Shown piece by piece: positions 17,165 to 26,284 of a DNA stretch of 64,000 nucleotides. Every line of letters starts with the position of its first letter. The stretch's first letter is position 1. Both the position numbers and the translations under genes were made by a program. The notes beneath the pieces were generated by a model. That model was not told the DNA's origin. It saw nothing but the letters and a program-made list of their open reading frames with translations, and searched no databases. Source of the stretch: Altererythrobacter rubellus (GTDB lineage Bacteria; Pseudomonadota; Alphaproteobacteria; Sphingomonadales; Sphingomonadaceae); assembly GCF_030284385.1 (NCBI RefSeq), contig NZ_CP127221.1, positions 62,001-126,000 of the forward strand, given 5' to 3'.

Positions 17165-18427
17165 TCAATAATTCTTATGCATCTGCATATAACGCCGCGC
17201 CTCTCCGGGTGCGCGGAACAGCTTTCCGCGCTCACTATAGAGGATGCAGGCCAAGCCAAGGCAGGAACAGATCACCATCGCTGTCGCCAATGGCCCCGCA
17301 GTGCCATCATAAGCCTGGCCGATCAGAGCCCCCATCACCGCGCCGGTGGTCATGCGAATGCTGGTCTGGATCGATGATGCAGCGCCTGCGATATGCTGGA
17401 AAGGTTGCATCGCGATTGCGCCAAAGTTCGCGCCGACAAAGCCAAGGCACGCCATCGACATGCTGAGTAGCGGGACGAATTCCCAAAGCGTCTGTTCCTC
17501 GCTTCTCGCCGACCACAATTGAACCACACTGACCAGCAGAAAGCCGATCAGCGCCGCATGCCCCACGCGCCGCGCGCCATATTTCTCGACAATCCGTGAA
17601 TTGAGGAAGTTTGCCAGCACCATGCCGATGATCGAAGCACCAAAGATCAGCGCGAAATAGTCGCCCGCGCCAAAGCTCTCTGCGATCAATTGTTGCGAGG
17701 AATTGAGGAATCCGAACAACGATCCGAACACCAGCGCGCTGCCGATGACATAGCCAACCGATTCTCGCTTCGCGAGCGCCTCTTTCATATTGCGCAGGAT
17801 CGTGATCGGTTGGATGTCTTGCTCGTTCGCTTCGGTCAGCGTTTCGGGCAGGCGCAGCCACACCCACAGCGCGACACCCAACCCCATTACGGCCATCGCA
17901 ACGAATATCACACGCCAATCTGCCACCATGAGGATCAACTGCCCGATCGCAGGTGCGACGATAGGCACGACCAAGAATACCATCATGATCAGGCTCATCA
18001 ACCGTGCCATCCGGTCTCCGCCTACATGATCGCGCACGATCGCAGCGGGCACAACGCTAAGGCCCGCGCATGAGATTCCCTGGATAAGCCGCAAGCCGAT
18101 CAGCCACCAAAAATCGGTCACAATCGCGCAGGCGAGCGACAAGAATATGTAAGAGGCAAGTCCCACAAACAGCACAGGACGCCTTCCAAACTTGTCTGCA
18201 AACGCACCAGGGAAGAATGCACCCAGGCCTGCACCAAGGAAGTAGCTGCTGATAACATATTGCCGGTCATTCCCGGCTGCGCCCAGTTCCTCTGCCATCA
18301 CGCCAAGCGCGGGCAGCATGGAATCGATCCCGAACGCCTGCAAGCTCATCAATAGTGCCATCAGTGTGACAAGTTCACGTTCACCCAATTTGGATGATGC
18401 AGAGGCGGCTGTCATCTTCATGGCCAT
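17165..18427 (-). CDS. Bcr/CflA family multidrug efflux MFS transporter
   Basis: 420 residues with about 12 hydrophobic segments. The N-terminus reads ELVTLMALLMSLQAFGIDSMLPALGVMAEEL, typical of the Bcr/CflA drug-resistance branch ('DMYLPALP...' type), with DKFGRRPVLFVGL as the MFS motif A in loop 2-3. It should export drugs or metabolites across the inner membrane by proton antiport. Three in-frame ATGs (18427, 18421, 18415) are possible starts; none has a strong SD, and I take the first. The long upstream extension of the open frame overlaps dinB and is not real. It diverges from dinB. Confidence 0.88.
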   Translation of the reverse strand: MAMKMTAASASSKLGERELVTLMALLMSLQAFGIDSMLPALGVMAEELGAAGNDRQYVISSYFLGAGLGAFFPGAFADKFGRRPVLFVGLASYIFLSLACAIVTDFWWLIGLRLIQGISCAGLSVVPAAIVRDHVGGDRMARLMSLIMMVFLVVPIVAPAIGQLILMVADWRVIFVAMAVMGLGVALWVWLRLPETLTEANEQDIQPITILRNMKEALAKRESVGYVIGSALVFGSLFGFLNSSQQLIAESFGAGDYFALIFGASIIGMVLANFLNSRIVEKYGARRVGHAALIGFLLVSVVQLWSARSEEQTLWEFVPLLSMSMACLGFVGANFGAIAMQPFQHIAGAASSIQTSIRMTTGAVMGALIGQAYDGTAGPLATAMVICSCLGLACILYSERGKLFRAPGEARRYMQMHKNY

Positions 18428-18533
18428 GCTCTTGGCCGGATAGATGCGTGAAAGAAAGCAGCAATTTGGCCAGTGATGCATTTTCGCCTGTGCGTGCTTT
18501 CGCTGCACCGCCGCTGGGCGTAAGGCTAGCGAT

Positions 18534-19667
18534 ATGGCGGAATCACCTGACAGTGATGAGAGCGAGAGCGGCGGGGATTCGCTTGGCCTGCGCAAGATCA
18601 TCCATGTCGATATGGATGCCTTTTTTGCCAGCGTTGAACAGCGCGACAACCCCGATCTGCGCGGCAAGCCGGTTGCAGTGGGCGGTGCGGGCGGGCGAGG
18701 CGTGGTGGCCGCTGCAAGTTATGAAGCCCGCAAATTCGGCGTGCGCAGCGCGATGCCATCCGTCACCGCCAAGCGGCTCTGCCCCGACCTGATTTTCGTG
18801 CGCCATCGCTTCGATGCGTATAAAGAAGCCAGCCAGACGATCCGAAAGATATTTGAGCATTATACGCCGCATGTCGAACCGCTGAGCCTGGACGAAGCCT
18901 ATTTGGATGTGACCAATGATTTGCTGGGCATCGGCTCTGCCACGCGCATTGCCGAACTGATCAGGCAGGAAATCAAAGCGAAGACGCGGCTGACGGCCAG
19001 CGCCGGGGTTTCCTACAACAAGTTCCTCGCCAAGATCGCCAGCGACCAGAACAAGCCCGACGGCATATGCGTGATCCGACCTGGCGAAGGCGCGGATTTT
19101 GTCGCAGGCCTTCCGGTGCGCCGTTTTCATGGCGTTGGGCCAAAGGGAGCGGAGAAGATGGCGAAGCTTGGGATAGCAACCGGAGCCGATCTTGCGGCGA
19201 AAGACATTGAGTTCCTGCAGGCCAATTTCGGGAGCATGGGCGACTATCTCTATCGAGCCGCCCGCGGCATTGATCTGCGCAGGGTCAGTGCACACAGGGT
19301 TCGCAAGTCTGTCGGGGGCGAGCGTACCTTCAGCGAGGATATCTCCTCTGGGCCAGCGCTACGCGAAACACTCGACAATATCATCGACATTGTGTGGGAC
19401 AGTATCGAGCGATCAGAGGCCAAGGGGCGCACGGTAACGCTCAAGATGAAATACAGCGATTTTCAAAATGTCACCCGCGCCCAAACAGTCGATCATCCGG
19501 TCGCGGACAAGCAGGAATTCGCGCGGATTTCGCGCGCACTGCTCGATGAATTGCTGCCGTTGCCTTTACCGATCAGGCTTATGGGGTTGACGCTTTCGAA
19601 ACTGGAAGGCGAAAGCGGTGCCAAGCAAGCCGCGCCGCGCGACGATGCGCAGTTATCACTGCTCTAA
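18534..19667 (+). CDS. dinB: DNA polymerase IV (Y family)
   Basis: 377 residues. The catalytic carboxylate motifs are intact: HVDMDAFFASVE near residue 25-36 and SLDEAYLD near 120. AASYEARKFGVRSAMP is the finger region and SVGGERTFSEDI marks the little-finger domain typical of DinB. It performs translesion synthesis on the chromosome. No SOS-type operator was recognised in the 106-bp divergent region with the MFS gene. Its stop overlaps the convergent Nudix gene by 4 nt. Confidence 0.95.
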   Translation: MAESPDSDESESGGDSLGLRKIIHVDMDAFFASVEQRDNPDLRGKPVAVGGAGGRGVVAAASYEARKFGVRSAMPSVTAKRLCPDLIFVRHRFDAYKEASQTIRKIFEHYTPHVEPLSLDEAYLDVTNDLLGIGSATRIAELIRQEIKAKTRLTASAGVSYNKFLAKIASDQNKPDGICVIRPGEGADFVAGLPVRRFHGVGPKGAEKMAKLGIATGADLAAKDIEFLQANFGSMGDYLYRAARGIDLRRVSAHRVRKSVGGERTFSEDISSGPALRETLDNIIDIVWDSIERSEAKGRTVTLKMKYSDFQNVTRAQTVDHPVADKQEFARISRALLDELLPLPLPIRLMGLTLSKLEGESGAKQAAPRDDAQLSLL

Positions 19668-20152
19668 GTAGGCCCGCGCCCTTCCTTCCAATGCGAAAGT
19701 GCACGCCTTGTCGAAACACCAAGAGGTTGAGGCAGCGAATGCGTCGGGAAAAATCGCGCTTCTGTGACCTCGCGATTATCTGGTCGAGGCTGTTTGTCGA
19801 TCACGGCAGCAAAGAGATACATGGTATGTGGTGAGCCCGAAATTTCACCTTCAAGCTCCCCGATCGGCGTCAGCTTCTTAGTCTCGAGGCCCAATTCTTC
19901 CTTCAGTTCTCGGCTTGCGGCATCTGCTGGGTGTTCGCCACGATCAACACCTCCACCGGGCAAGAGCCAGTCCTGCGGCCCGTAACTGTGCTTGAGCAGC
20001 AAGAGGTCACCCTGGAAATCGGTCAAAATGATGTTGCAACCGACAATCGGCACTTTGCGCCATCTTCGCCATTGATTTCGCAGCGGAAAAATGATCCTCA
20101 GCGCGAGCCGATGCAAAGGTGCAGGCAGCATCCGCTCGATCAAGCGAAGCAT
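19664..20152 (-). CDS. Nudix hydrolase
   Basis: 162 residues. The Nudix box GX5EX7REUXEEXGU is complete at about 67-89 (GGVDRGEHPADAASRELKEELGL). The N-terminal 35 residues are basic and partly amphipathic, then VGCNIILTDFQGDLLLLKHSYGPQDWLLPGGG leads into the box. The substrate, some nucleoside diphosphate-X, is not predictable. ATG 20152 lies within the 3' end of pgl (13-nt overlap), so the two are co-transcribed and probably coupled. The 3' end overlaps the convergent dinB gene by 4 nt. Confidence 0.9.
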   Translation of the reverse strand: MLRLIERMLPAPLHRLALRIIFPLRNQWRRWRKVPIVGCNIILTDFQGDLLLLKHSYGPQDWLLPGGGVDRGEHPADAASRELKEELGLETKKLTPIGELEGEISGSPHTMYLFAAVIDKQPRPDNREVTEARFFPTHSLPQPLGVSTRRALSHWKEGRGPT

Positions 20153-20763
20153 GTGACCGGTTGGGTGGCAGCGCTGAGAAGCCGAGCGATTGGGAGGTCA
20201 TGATCGGCGCGGATGGCAGCATCGAATACCTGCCGTTTGTCCGGGTTTCCGCCTAGCGTAAAGAGGAGCGCATCTGACTTGAGCAATGCCGGGATGGTCA
20301 GTGTAATCCTGTCAAAGGGCGCATGCGGCGGAAGCGGATCCGGCGTCAACCTGCGAACCAGCTGAGGATCGTCAACTTGCGGATCGGTGTTAGGAAACAG
20401 CGACGCAATGTGGCCATCGTCTCCCATGCCCAGCCATGCCATTGCGAAATGTGGCGGCGGAACATGCTGGTCCAATGCCTGAACCTTTGCACCCACAGGC
20501 TCGAACAGTGCGCGAACTTTGCCTGTATTCGAAGATTCGTGATCTTCGGGCACAATACGGTCATCGCCCGGCCAGACTTCCAGGCGCGACCAATCCAGAT
20601 CACTCATTACCAATTGCTGCATGATCGGAAAAGGCGTCGATCCACCGGGCACTGTAATGGCGACCAGACCTTCGTTGGCTTCCAGCGCGCTAGAGATGCA
20701 CGCATCAAGCCAATCGGCAATCACGCCGGCGCCCACACTTTCTATCGCATCAACCGCTTTCAT
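20140..20763 (-). CDS. pgl: 6-phosphogluconolactonase
   Basis: 207 residues, a little shorter than the usual ~230. VPGGSTPFPIMQQLV and WPGDDRIVPEDHESSNTGKVRALF match the Pgl/NagB-like sugar-phosphate binding loops, and AWLGMGDDGHIASLFPNT is the signature GMGxDGHxASLFPG. It hydrolyses 6-phosphogluconolactone in the oxidative pentose phosphate/Entner-Doudoroff route. The usual neighbours zwf, edd and glk are not adjacent here, so it is an isolated copy. Confidence 0.9.
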   Translation of the reverse strand: MKAVDAIESVGAGVIADWLDACISSALEANEGLVAITVPGGSTPFPIMQQLVMSDLDWSRLEVWPGDDRIVPEDHESSNTGKVRALFEPVGAKVQALDQHVPPPHFAMAWLGMGDDGHIASLFPNTDPQVDDPQLVRRLTPDPLPPHAPFDRITLTIPALLKSDALLFTLGGNPDKRQVFDAAIRADHDLPIARLLSAATQPVTCFA

Positions 20764-20847
20764 GATCCAACCATAGCCATAGCACCGGCCACTAAATAGC
20801 GAAAAGCGCGTGCTAAAATGTAAAACTTAGTATGCATAGCCCAATGG

Positions 20848-21411
20848 CTAACGACCAGCCGCTATGCCAACCCACAAAACGAACGCGGCAACAGCCAATG
20901 CCAACATTGCCAGCACGATCCTGAGTATGCACAATTTGGAGGTGTGTCGGCCCATTTCTGGAGCGATCCATGCACTCAACAACGCCGCAGCAGAGCCGAA
21001 AGTTACGCCGAGAGCAATGCCAAGCGGCTCAGTGATGGCAGCCCCTGCCGCGAAAGCCAGCCAGCGCGGCGCGTCCAAAGCCTGCTTGCCTGAAAGCGCC
21101 ATGAAGATTGCCCCTATAGAACGGGTTGGTTCGCGGATGGGCACGAATGGCTCACTCCGAAACAGAGTGATCGCAGCAAGCAGCAACCCACCCGCCACAA
21201 GCAGTGCGCATGGTAACCCGATGAAATGTGCAGACAGCCAGAAACCGAGATAGGCCATGGTAAACGCTGTCAAAACGCTCGTCAAAACCACCAGGCTTGG
21301 GAGGATCGGGGAATTGGGCAATGTGCCAGCCAAGCCACTAACAATCTGCTGCGCACCGCCGCCCATTGTTGCCAAGAAGCAAGCGAGCATGATGATCAGC
21401 GGCAAGTCCAT
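20848..21411 (-). CDS. Uncharacterised small membrane protein, possibly a degenerate GDT1/UPF0016-like protein
   Basis: 187 residues (from ATG 21411) with five or six hydrophobic segments. I do not recognise it firmly. The first helix reads FLATMGGGAQQIVSGLA, which aligns by spacing with the GDT1/TMEM165 motif 'FLAExGDKTQ...' but lacks the acidic and basic residues; the rest is alanine/leucine-rich. Codon use and composition resemble its neighbours. ATG 21429 is an alternative start; neither has a strong ribosome-binding site. It is transcribed toward pgl with an 84-nt gap and diverges from the SDR gene. Confidence 0.6.
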   Translation of the reverse strand: MDLPLIIMLACFLATMGGGAQQIVSGLAGTLPNSPILPSLVVLTSVLTAFTMAYLGFWLSAHFIGLPCALLVAGGLLLAAITLFRSEPFVPIREPTRSIGAIFMALSGKQALDAPRWLAFAAGAAITEPLGIALGVTFGSAAALLSAWIAPEMGRHTSKLCILRIVLAMLALAVAAFVLWVGIAAGR

Positions 21412-21499
21412 TGCGCAGCCATGCACCATTTGGGGAGGGGAATTAAGCCATCATTTAGGCCAGAAGAGATCTCAATGAACAATTCAGCGGGAGCAGGAC

Positions 21500-22294
21500 A
21501 TGAAACTCGAAAGCGGAATGGCGGCAGTGGTAACCGGCGGCGCATCGGGACTGGGGCGTGCAAGCGCGCAGGCGCTGGCCGATCAAGGGCTGAAAGTCGC
21601 GATCTTCGATATCAATGACGAAGACGGCAAAGCGCATGCCAAGGCGATTGGCGGCACTTTCCACCGTGTCGACATCATGGATGAGCAGTCGGTTGAAGAC
21701 GGCTTCGCCGCAGCGCGCGAAGCAAACGGCCAGGAACGCGTGACCGTGCATTGCGCCATGGCCAGCAGGCGCGGCAAGACGCTGGGCTGGGACAAGGAAA
21801 ACGGCCGGTACAAGCGCTTGCCGACAGAGGATTACGCCTTTGGCGCAGAAGGTATCCTGATCGCAAGCTATCGCATCGCCAGTATCTCCGCCCTGGGCAT
21901 GGCCAACAGCGAACCGCTAAATGAAGATGGTGAGCGCGGTTGCATCACACTGACCGCCAGTGTCGCGGCACAAGACGGGCAGATCGGACAAGTCATCTAC
22001 GGCAGTTGCAAGTCAGGCGTGAACGGTCTGGTGCTACCGATGGCGCGCGACTTGATGGACATCGGCATCCGTGTGAATTCTGTAATGCCGGGCATTTTTG
22101 CGACCCCGTTGATGCTGGGGATGAAAGATCGCAATCCGGCCATGTGGGCGCAACTAAACGCCAGCGTACCTTTCCCCAAGCGGCTCGGCCATCCAGAGGA
22201 ATTCGCATCGCTGATCTGCGAGATCGCCCGTAACAGCTACATAAACGGGCACCAGTTCCGCCTCGATGGCGCGATCAGAATGCCGCCCAAATAG
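21500..22294 (+). CDS. SDR oxidoreductase (3-hydroxyacyl-CoA dehydrogenase type II-like)
   Basis: 264 residues. The cofactor motif TGGASGLG is at 12-19, the catalytic set Ser154, Tyr167, Lys171 (YGSCK) is complete, and VNSVMPGIFATPLM follows. The pattern resembles the HSD10-like 3-hydroxy-2-methylbutyryl/3-hydroxyacyl-CoA dehydrogenases. It is followed after 10 nt by an alcohol dehydrogenase and then an enoyl-CoA hydratase, consistent with acyl-CoA beta-oxidation. It reads as the first gene of that three-gene unit; its substrate is not determined. Confidence 0.87.
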   Translation: MKLESGMAAVVTGGASGLGRASAQALADQGLKVAIFDINDEDGKAHAKAIGGTFHRVDIMDEQSVEDGFAAAREANGQERVTVHCAMASRRGKTLGWDKENGRYKRLPTEDYAFGAEGILIASYRIASISALGMANSEPLNEDGERGCITLTASVAAQDGQIGQVIYGSCKSGVNGLVLPMARDLMDIGIRVNSVMPGIFATPLMLGMKDRNPAMWAQLNASVPFPKRLGHPEEFASLICEIARNSYINGHQFRLDGAIRMPPK

Positions 22295-22304
22295 GAGAGA
22301 CAAC

Positions 22305-23372
22305 ATGGCAACAGCCACCAATGAATATCCGACCAAGGCCTATGGCACTTCCGCTCCGGATTCTCCTGTCGGGCCGATGGACATCACGCGCCGCGGCCTT
22401 CGCGAAGATGATGTTCTGATCGACATCACTCATTGCGGCATCTGCCATTCGGACCTGCACACGGCGCGTAACGATTGGGGCCGCACGACTTATCCTGTCG
22501 TGCCTGGGCACGAGATTGTCGGCACGATTGCGGCCATTGGCGAGAACGTGACCCGGCACGAGGTAGGTGATCGCGTTGCCATCGGCTGCATGGTCGATAG
22601 CTGCATGGAATGCCGGCACTGTGATCAGGATCTGGAACAATACTGCGTCAACGGGATGGTCGGCACCTATAACGGCAAGGATTTGCGAGACGGCACGCCC
22701 ACCTTTGGCGGCTATTCCGAGCGGATCGTTTGCCGCGAAGAGTTTGTGCTCAAAGTTCCGGACGCGATGCCGATGGCTGAGGCTGCGCCGCTTCTGTGCG
22801 CGGGCATCACCACATACTCGCCATTGCGCACCTGGAAGATCGGCCCGGGCAGCAAGGTCGCCGTCGCGGGGTTGGGCGGGCTCGGCCATATGGGTGTGAA
22901 GCTGGCTGCCGCGATGGGCGCGGAAGTTACCGTGCTGAGCCGCAGTGAAAGCAAGCGTGAGGATGCCGAAAAGCTAGGCGCGCACGCATTTCTTAACACG
23001 TCAGACAAGGACGCGATGAAAGCCAAGGCCGGCTACTTTGACATGGTCCTGAACACTATCCCGGTGCGCCATGACATTACCCCATACCTGCACCTGCTGA
23101 AGATCGATGGCGTGCAAGTTCTGGTAGGCGTGATCGATATGTTGCCGGAAATGCATTCCGGTATTCTACTGGGCCGCAAGGTGTTGACCGGCAGCGGGAT
23201 TGGCGGATTGGCAGAGACGCAGGAAATGCTCGATTTCTGCGCAGAGCATGATGTGCTGCCAGAGATCGAGATCATCCGCATGCAGGAAGTGAACGATGCC
23301 TATGACCGGATGGAAAAAAGTGACGTGAAATATCGCTTCGTCATCGATATGGGCAGCCTCAAAGAAACTTGA
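22305..23372 (+). CDS. Zinc-dependent NAD(P) alcohol dehydrogenase (CAD/YahK type)
   Basis: 355 residues. Catalytic zinc ligands sit in CGICHSDLH and GHEIVG; the structural zinc tetrad is in CMECRHCDQDLEQYC. The nucleotide fold reads AVAGLGGLGHMGVKLA. These identify the cinnamyl-alcohol-dehydrogenase/YahK branch, broad-range aldehyde reductases. ATG 22305 has AGGAGAG 6 nt upstream. It lies between an SDR and an enoyl-CoA hydratase gene (10- and 12-nt gaps), so the three are likely one operon. Confidence 0.9.
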   Translation: MATATNEYPTKAYGTSAPDSPVGPMDITRRGLREDDVLIDITHCGICHSDLHTARNDWGRTTYPVVPGHEIVGTIAAIGENVTRHEVGDRVAIGCMVDSCMECRHCDQDLEQYCVNGMVGTYNGKDLRDGTPTFGGYSERIVCREEFVLKVPDAMPMAEAAPLLCAGITTYSPLRTWKIGPGSKVAVAGLGGLGHMGVKLAAAMGAEVTVLSRSESKREDAEKLGAHAFLNTSDKDAMKAKAGYFDMVLNTIPVRHDITPYLHLLKIDGVQVLVGVIDMLPEMHSGILLGRKVLTGSGIGGLAETQEMLDFCAEHDVLPEIEIIRMQEVNDAYDRMEKSDVKYRFVIDMGSLKET

Positions 23373-23384
23373 GGACCCCCCTTT

Positions 23385-24155
23385 ATGACTGACCATATCC
23401 GCATCGAGCAAAGCGACCGCCTGATCACGGTTGCGTTCAACCGCCCAGACAAGCGCAACGCAATCACTCAAGACATGTATCAAGCGATGACCGATGCGGT
23501 GAATGCCTATGCCGTGGATGATGAAAACCGCGCGCTTATGATTACAGCGGACGGTGCCGGTGACGGGGCATATTTCACCGCTGGCAATGATTTGCAGGAT
23601 TTTGCCATGGGTCCGCGCGGTGAGAACAATCCGCCGGTCATCCAGTTTCTCCACGCGATCAAGGATTGCCCCAAACCTTTGATCGCTGCGGTGAATGGGC
23701 CAGCTATTGGTGTGGGCCTTACGCTGACACTGCATTGCGATCTGGTTTATGCCGCACAATCGGCGACGTTCAGCGCGCCTTTTGTGAAGTTGGGATTGGT
23801 GCCAGAAGCAGCCTCTTCTCTGCTGCTGCCAGAAGCTATCGGCATGGCCGCGGCGATGGACGTGTTCATGACCGGGCGCACGCTGACTTCGGAAGAGGCG
23901 CTGCGCATGGGGCTGATCTCCCGCATGTTTGATGACGCTGAATTTGACGCCCGCGCGCGCGAACTTGCCATGGTTGTCGCGAATGCCGCGCCCAATGCGA
24001 TGCGCCATGCAAAGGCGCTGGTCCGAAACCGCAATGCCGAGATCACAGATCGCATGATGGCCGAAAGCGTGCATTTCGCAAACCAGCTGCAATCGCCCGA
24101 ATTCGGTGAAAGCGTTGCGGCAATGATGGCGAAGCGCCCGGCGTTCTATCCCTAA
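23385..24155 (+). CDS. Enoyl-CoA hydratase/isomerase family protein
   Basis: 256 residues of the crotonase family. The oxyanion-hole segments are YFTAGNDLQDF and AAVNGPAIGVGLTLTLHCD; FVKLGLVPEAASSLLLPEAIG follows. The catalytic Glu pair of classical hydratases is only partly recognisable (Glu in LVPEAA is present), so isomerase or thioesterase-like activity is possible. It closes the SDR-ADH-hydratase unit. Its stop is 2 nt from the end of a convergent tRNA gene. Confidence 0.87.
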   Translation: MTDHIRIEQSDRLITVAFNRPDKRNAITQDMYQAMTDAVNAYAVDDENRALMITADGAGDGAYFTAGNDLQDFAMGPRGENNPPVIQFLHAIKDCPKPLIAAVNGPAIGVGLTLTLHCDLVYAAQSATFSAPFVKLGLVPEAASSLLLPEAIGMAAAMDVFMTGRTLTSEEALRMGLISRMFDDAEFDARARELAMVVANAAPNAMRHAKALVRNRNAEITDRMMAESVHFANQLQSPEFGESVAAMMAKRPAFYP

Positions 24156-24157
24156 TC

Positions 24158-24231
24158 TGGAGCGGGTGAAGGGAATCGAACCCTCGTCGTCAGCTTGGGA
24201 AGCTGCTGCTCTACCATTGAGCTACACCCGC
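24158..24231 (-). tRNA. tRNA-Gly (anticodon CCC)
   Basis: The minus-strand cloverleaf is complete: acceptor GCGGGTG/CACCCGC, D arm GCTC...GAGC, anticodon loop TTCCCAA (anticodon CCC), T arm GAGGG-TTCGATT-CCCTT, and an encoded CCA end at 24160-24158. The anticodon stem has one G-A opposition at its outer pair. Confidence 0.95.
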
Positions 24232-24395
24232 ACCCCGATCCGGGCTCGCGCATTGCCGCAAAGGCCAAAGATGGTCAATCAGATAGGTGAAGCGGACATG
24301 CGCGGCTAGTATCACACACATGAACGCGGCTTGGCTTGGATTCGCAACTGCGAAGAGGTAGAGCGCGCGAAAGATTCGAAGGTTCGAGAGGAATA

Positions 24396-25895
24396 ATGAT
24401 GCGGCAAGTTGATCATTTTCTAGCCGGAGGGGAGAGCGTTCCCTCTACACGCAAGCACCAGATCTGGAATCCCTCAACCGGCGAAGTTCAAGCCGAAGTT
24501 GCCCTGGGCGATGCGGCTCTGCTCGATAAAGCGGTGGCGACAGCAAAGGCGGTCCAGCCCGGCTGGGCGGCGACCAATCCGCAAAAGCGCGCACGTGTGA
24601 TGTTCAAGTTCAAGGAATTGATCGAACATAACATGCAGGAGCTTGCCGAACTGCTTAGCTCCGAGCACGGCAAGGTGATCGACGATGCGAAAGGCGACGT
24701 TCAACGCGGGCTGGAAGTGATCGAATATGCTTGCGGTATCCCGCAGGCTCTCAAGGGCGAGTACACCCAAGGCGCCGGGCCGGGTATCGATGTCTATTCC
24801 ATGCGTCAGCCGCTCGGCATCGGTGCAGGCATCACACCGTTCAACTTCCCAGCGATGATCCCGATGTGGATGTTCGGTATGGCATGTGCGGCCGGAAATG
24901 CCTTTATTCTGAAGCCGTCAGAGCGCGATCCCTCAGTCCCCGTCCGCCTCGCGGAGCTGTTTCTGGAAGCAGGTGCGCCAGACGGTTTGCTGCAAGTGGT
25001 TCACGGCGACAAGGAAATGGTCGACGCGATCCTTGACCATCCGGATATCCCCGCGATCAGCTTTGTCGGCAGCTCTGACATCGCGCAATATATCTACTCA
25101 CGCGGCAGTGCGAATGCAAAGCGCATACAGGCATTCGGCGGCGCGAAAAACCACGGCATTGTGATGCCTGACGCGGATCTGGATCAAGTGGTCAATGATC
25201 TGGCAGGCGCGGCATTTGGCAGCGCAGGCGAGCGGTGCATGGCATTGCCTGTCGTCGTACCGGTTGGCGAAGACACCGCCAATCGTTTGCGCGAAAAGCT
25301 GATCCCGGCAATCAACGCATTGCGCATTGGTGTTTCGAACGATCCGGACGCGCATTACGGCCCGGTTGTAACGCCCGAGCACAAAGCGCGGGTCGAAGGC
25401 TGGATCGATACGGCTGAAGCCGAAGGTGCAGAAATCGTGATCGATGGCCGCGGGTTCACACTGCAAGGGCATGAGAACGGCTTCTTCGTCGGTCCGACCC
25501 TGATCGACCGCGTTACGCCGCGGATGGAAAGCTACAAGGAAGAGATTTTCGGCCCTGTGCTGCAGATCGTGCGCGCCAACGACTTCGAAGACGCGGTTCG
25601 ACTACCAAGCGAGCATCAGTACGGCAATGGCGTTGCGATCTTTACGCGCAACGGACACGCCGCGCGCGAATTCGCCAGCCGGGTGAACGTGGGCATGGTC
25701 GGCGTGAACGTGCCGATCCCTGTACCGGTCAGCTATCACAGCTTCGGCGGGTGGAAACGCTCCGGCTTTGGCGACATCGATCAGTACGGCATGGAAGGCC
25801 TGAAGTTCTGGACCAAGAACAAGAAGATTACTCAGCGCTGGCCCGATGGCGGGGGCGATGGATCGAATGCCTTTGTCATTCCAACGATGGGGTGA
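24396..25895 (+). CDS. mmsA: CoA-acylating methylmalonate-semialdehyde dehydrogenase
   Basis: 499 residues of the aldehyde dehydrogenase superfamily. MmsA features are clear: ITPFNFPAMIPMWMF near 146-160, LKPSERDPS, AFGGAKNHGIVMPDADLD near 247-263, and catalytic Cys281 in SAGERCMALPVV. The enzyme converts methylmalonate semialdehyde to propionyl-CoA (NAD, CoA) at the end of valine catabolism. ATG 24396 follows GAGAGGAAT; a second ATG at 24399 is equally close. It begins a run ending in mmsB. Confidence 0.95.
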   Translation: MMRQVDHFLAGGESVPSTRKHQIWNPSTGEVQAEVALGDAALLDKAVATAKAVQPGWAATNPQKRARVMFKFKELIEHNMQELAELLSSEHGKVIDDAKGDVQRGLEVIEYACGIPQALKGEYTQGAGPGIDVYSMRQPLGIGAGITPFNFPAMIPMWMFGMACAAGNAFILKPSERDPSVPVRLAELFLEAGAPDGLLQVVHGDKEMVDAILDHPDIPAISFVGSSDIAQYIYSRGSANAKRIQAFGGAKNHGIVMPDADLDQVVNDLAGAAFGSAGERCMALPVVVPVGEDTANRLREKLIPAINALRIGVSNDPDAHYGPVVTPEHKARVEGWIDTAEAEGAEIVIDGRGFTLQGHENGFFVGPTLIDRVTPRMESYKEEIFGPVLQIVRANDFEDAVRLPSEHQYGNGVAIFTRNGHAAREFASRVNVGMVGVNVPIPVPVSYHSFGGWKRSGFGDIDQYGMEGLKFWTKNKKITQRWPDGGGDGSNAFVIPTMG

Positions 25896-25911
25896 AGTAG
25901 GGGATGAAACT

Positions 25912-26226
25912 ATGAGACTGATTGCGACTCCACTATTCGCTCTGCCGTTGGTTGCCTGTGCTGGATATGCTGACCCGGAACCAGCGCCTCCCGCGCCAGA
26001 GGTTACCACAGCGCCAGCAGAATATGTCTGCGATGTAGCGCCTGCGGAGTATCACGTTGGCCACGATGCGACTGCGGAAATGGGCGCGGCCATTCTGCGC
26101 GAAAGCGGGTCACGCACACTGCGATGGGGTCCCCCGCGTACCGCATGGACGATGGATTATCGCCAGGATCGCGTGAATGTCCGCTATGACGACAACATGA
26201 AGATAACCGAAGTCAGCTGCGGGTAA
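25912..26226 (+). CDS. I78-family peptidase inhibitor lipoprotein
   Basis: 104 residues. The signal peptide ends in a lipobox, LPLVAC with Cys16 as the lipidation site, followed by a Pro/Ala-rich linker. The C-terminal half (DATAEMGAAILRESGSRTLRWGPPRTAWTMDYRQDRVNVRYDD and ITEVSCG) matches the inhibitor I78 family pattern, including the conserved 'MDYRxDRxNV' strand. Such proteins inhibit serine peptidases. The protein should be anchored to the outer or inner membrane. It sits 16 nt after mmsA within a valine-degradation run, where it has no obvious metabolic role. Confidence 0.85.
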   Translation: MRLIATPLFALPLVACAGYADPEPAPPAPEVTTAPAEYVCDVAPAEYHVGHDATAEMGAAILRESGSRTLRWGPPRTAWTMDYRQDRVNVRYDDNMKITEVSCG

Positions 26227-26284
26227 GCAGCGTTATAAAGCAGGACGCTTTGCCAAGCGATCAAGAGGGGCTATTGCGCACGCC

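Noticed and set aside
18428-18667. Extended N-terminus for the Bcr/CflA transporter
   Set aside because: It would overlap divergent dinB and has no transporter-like sequence.
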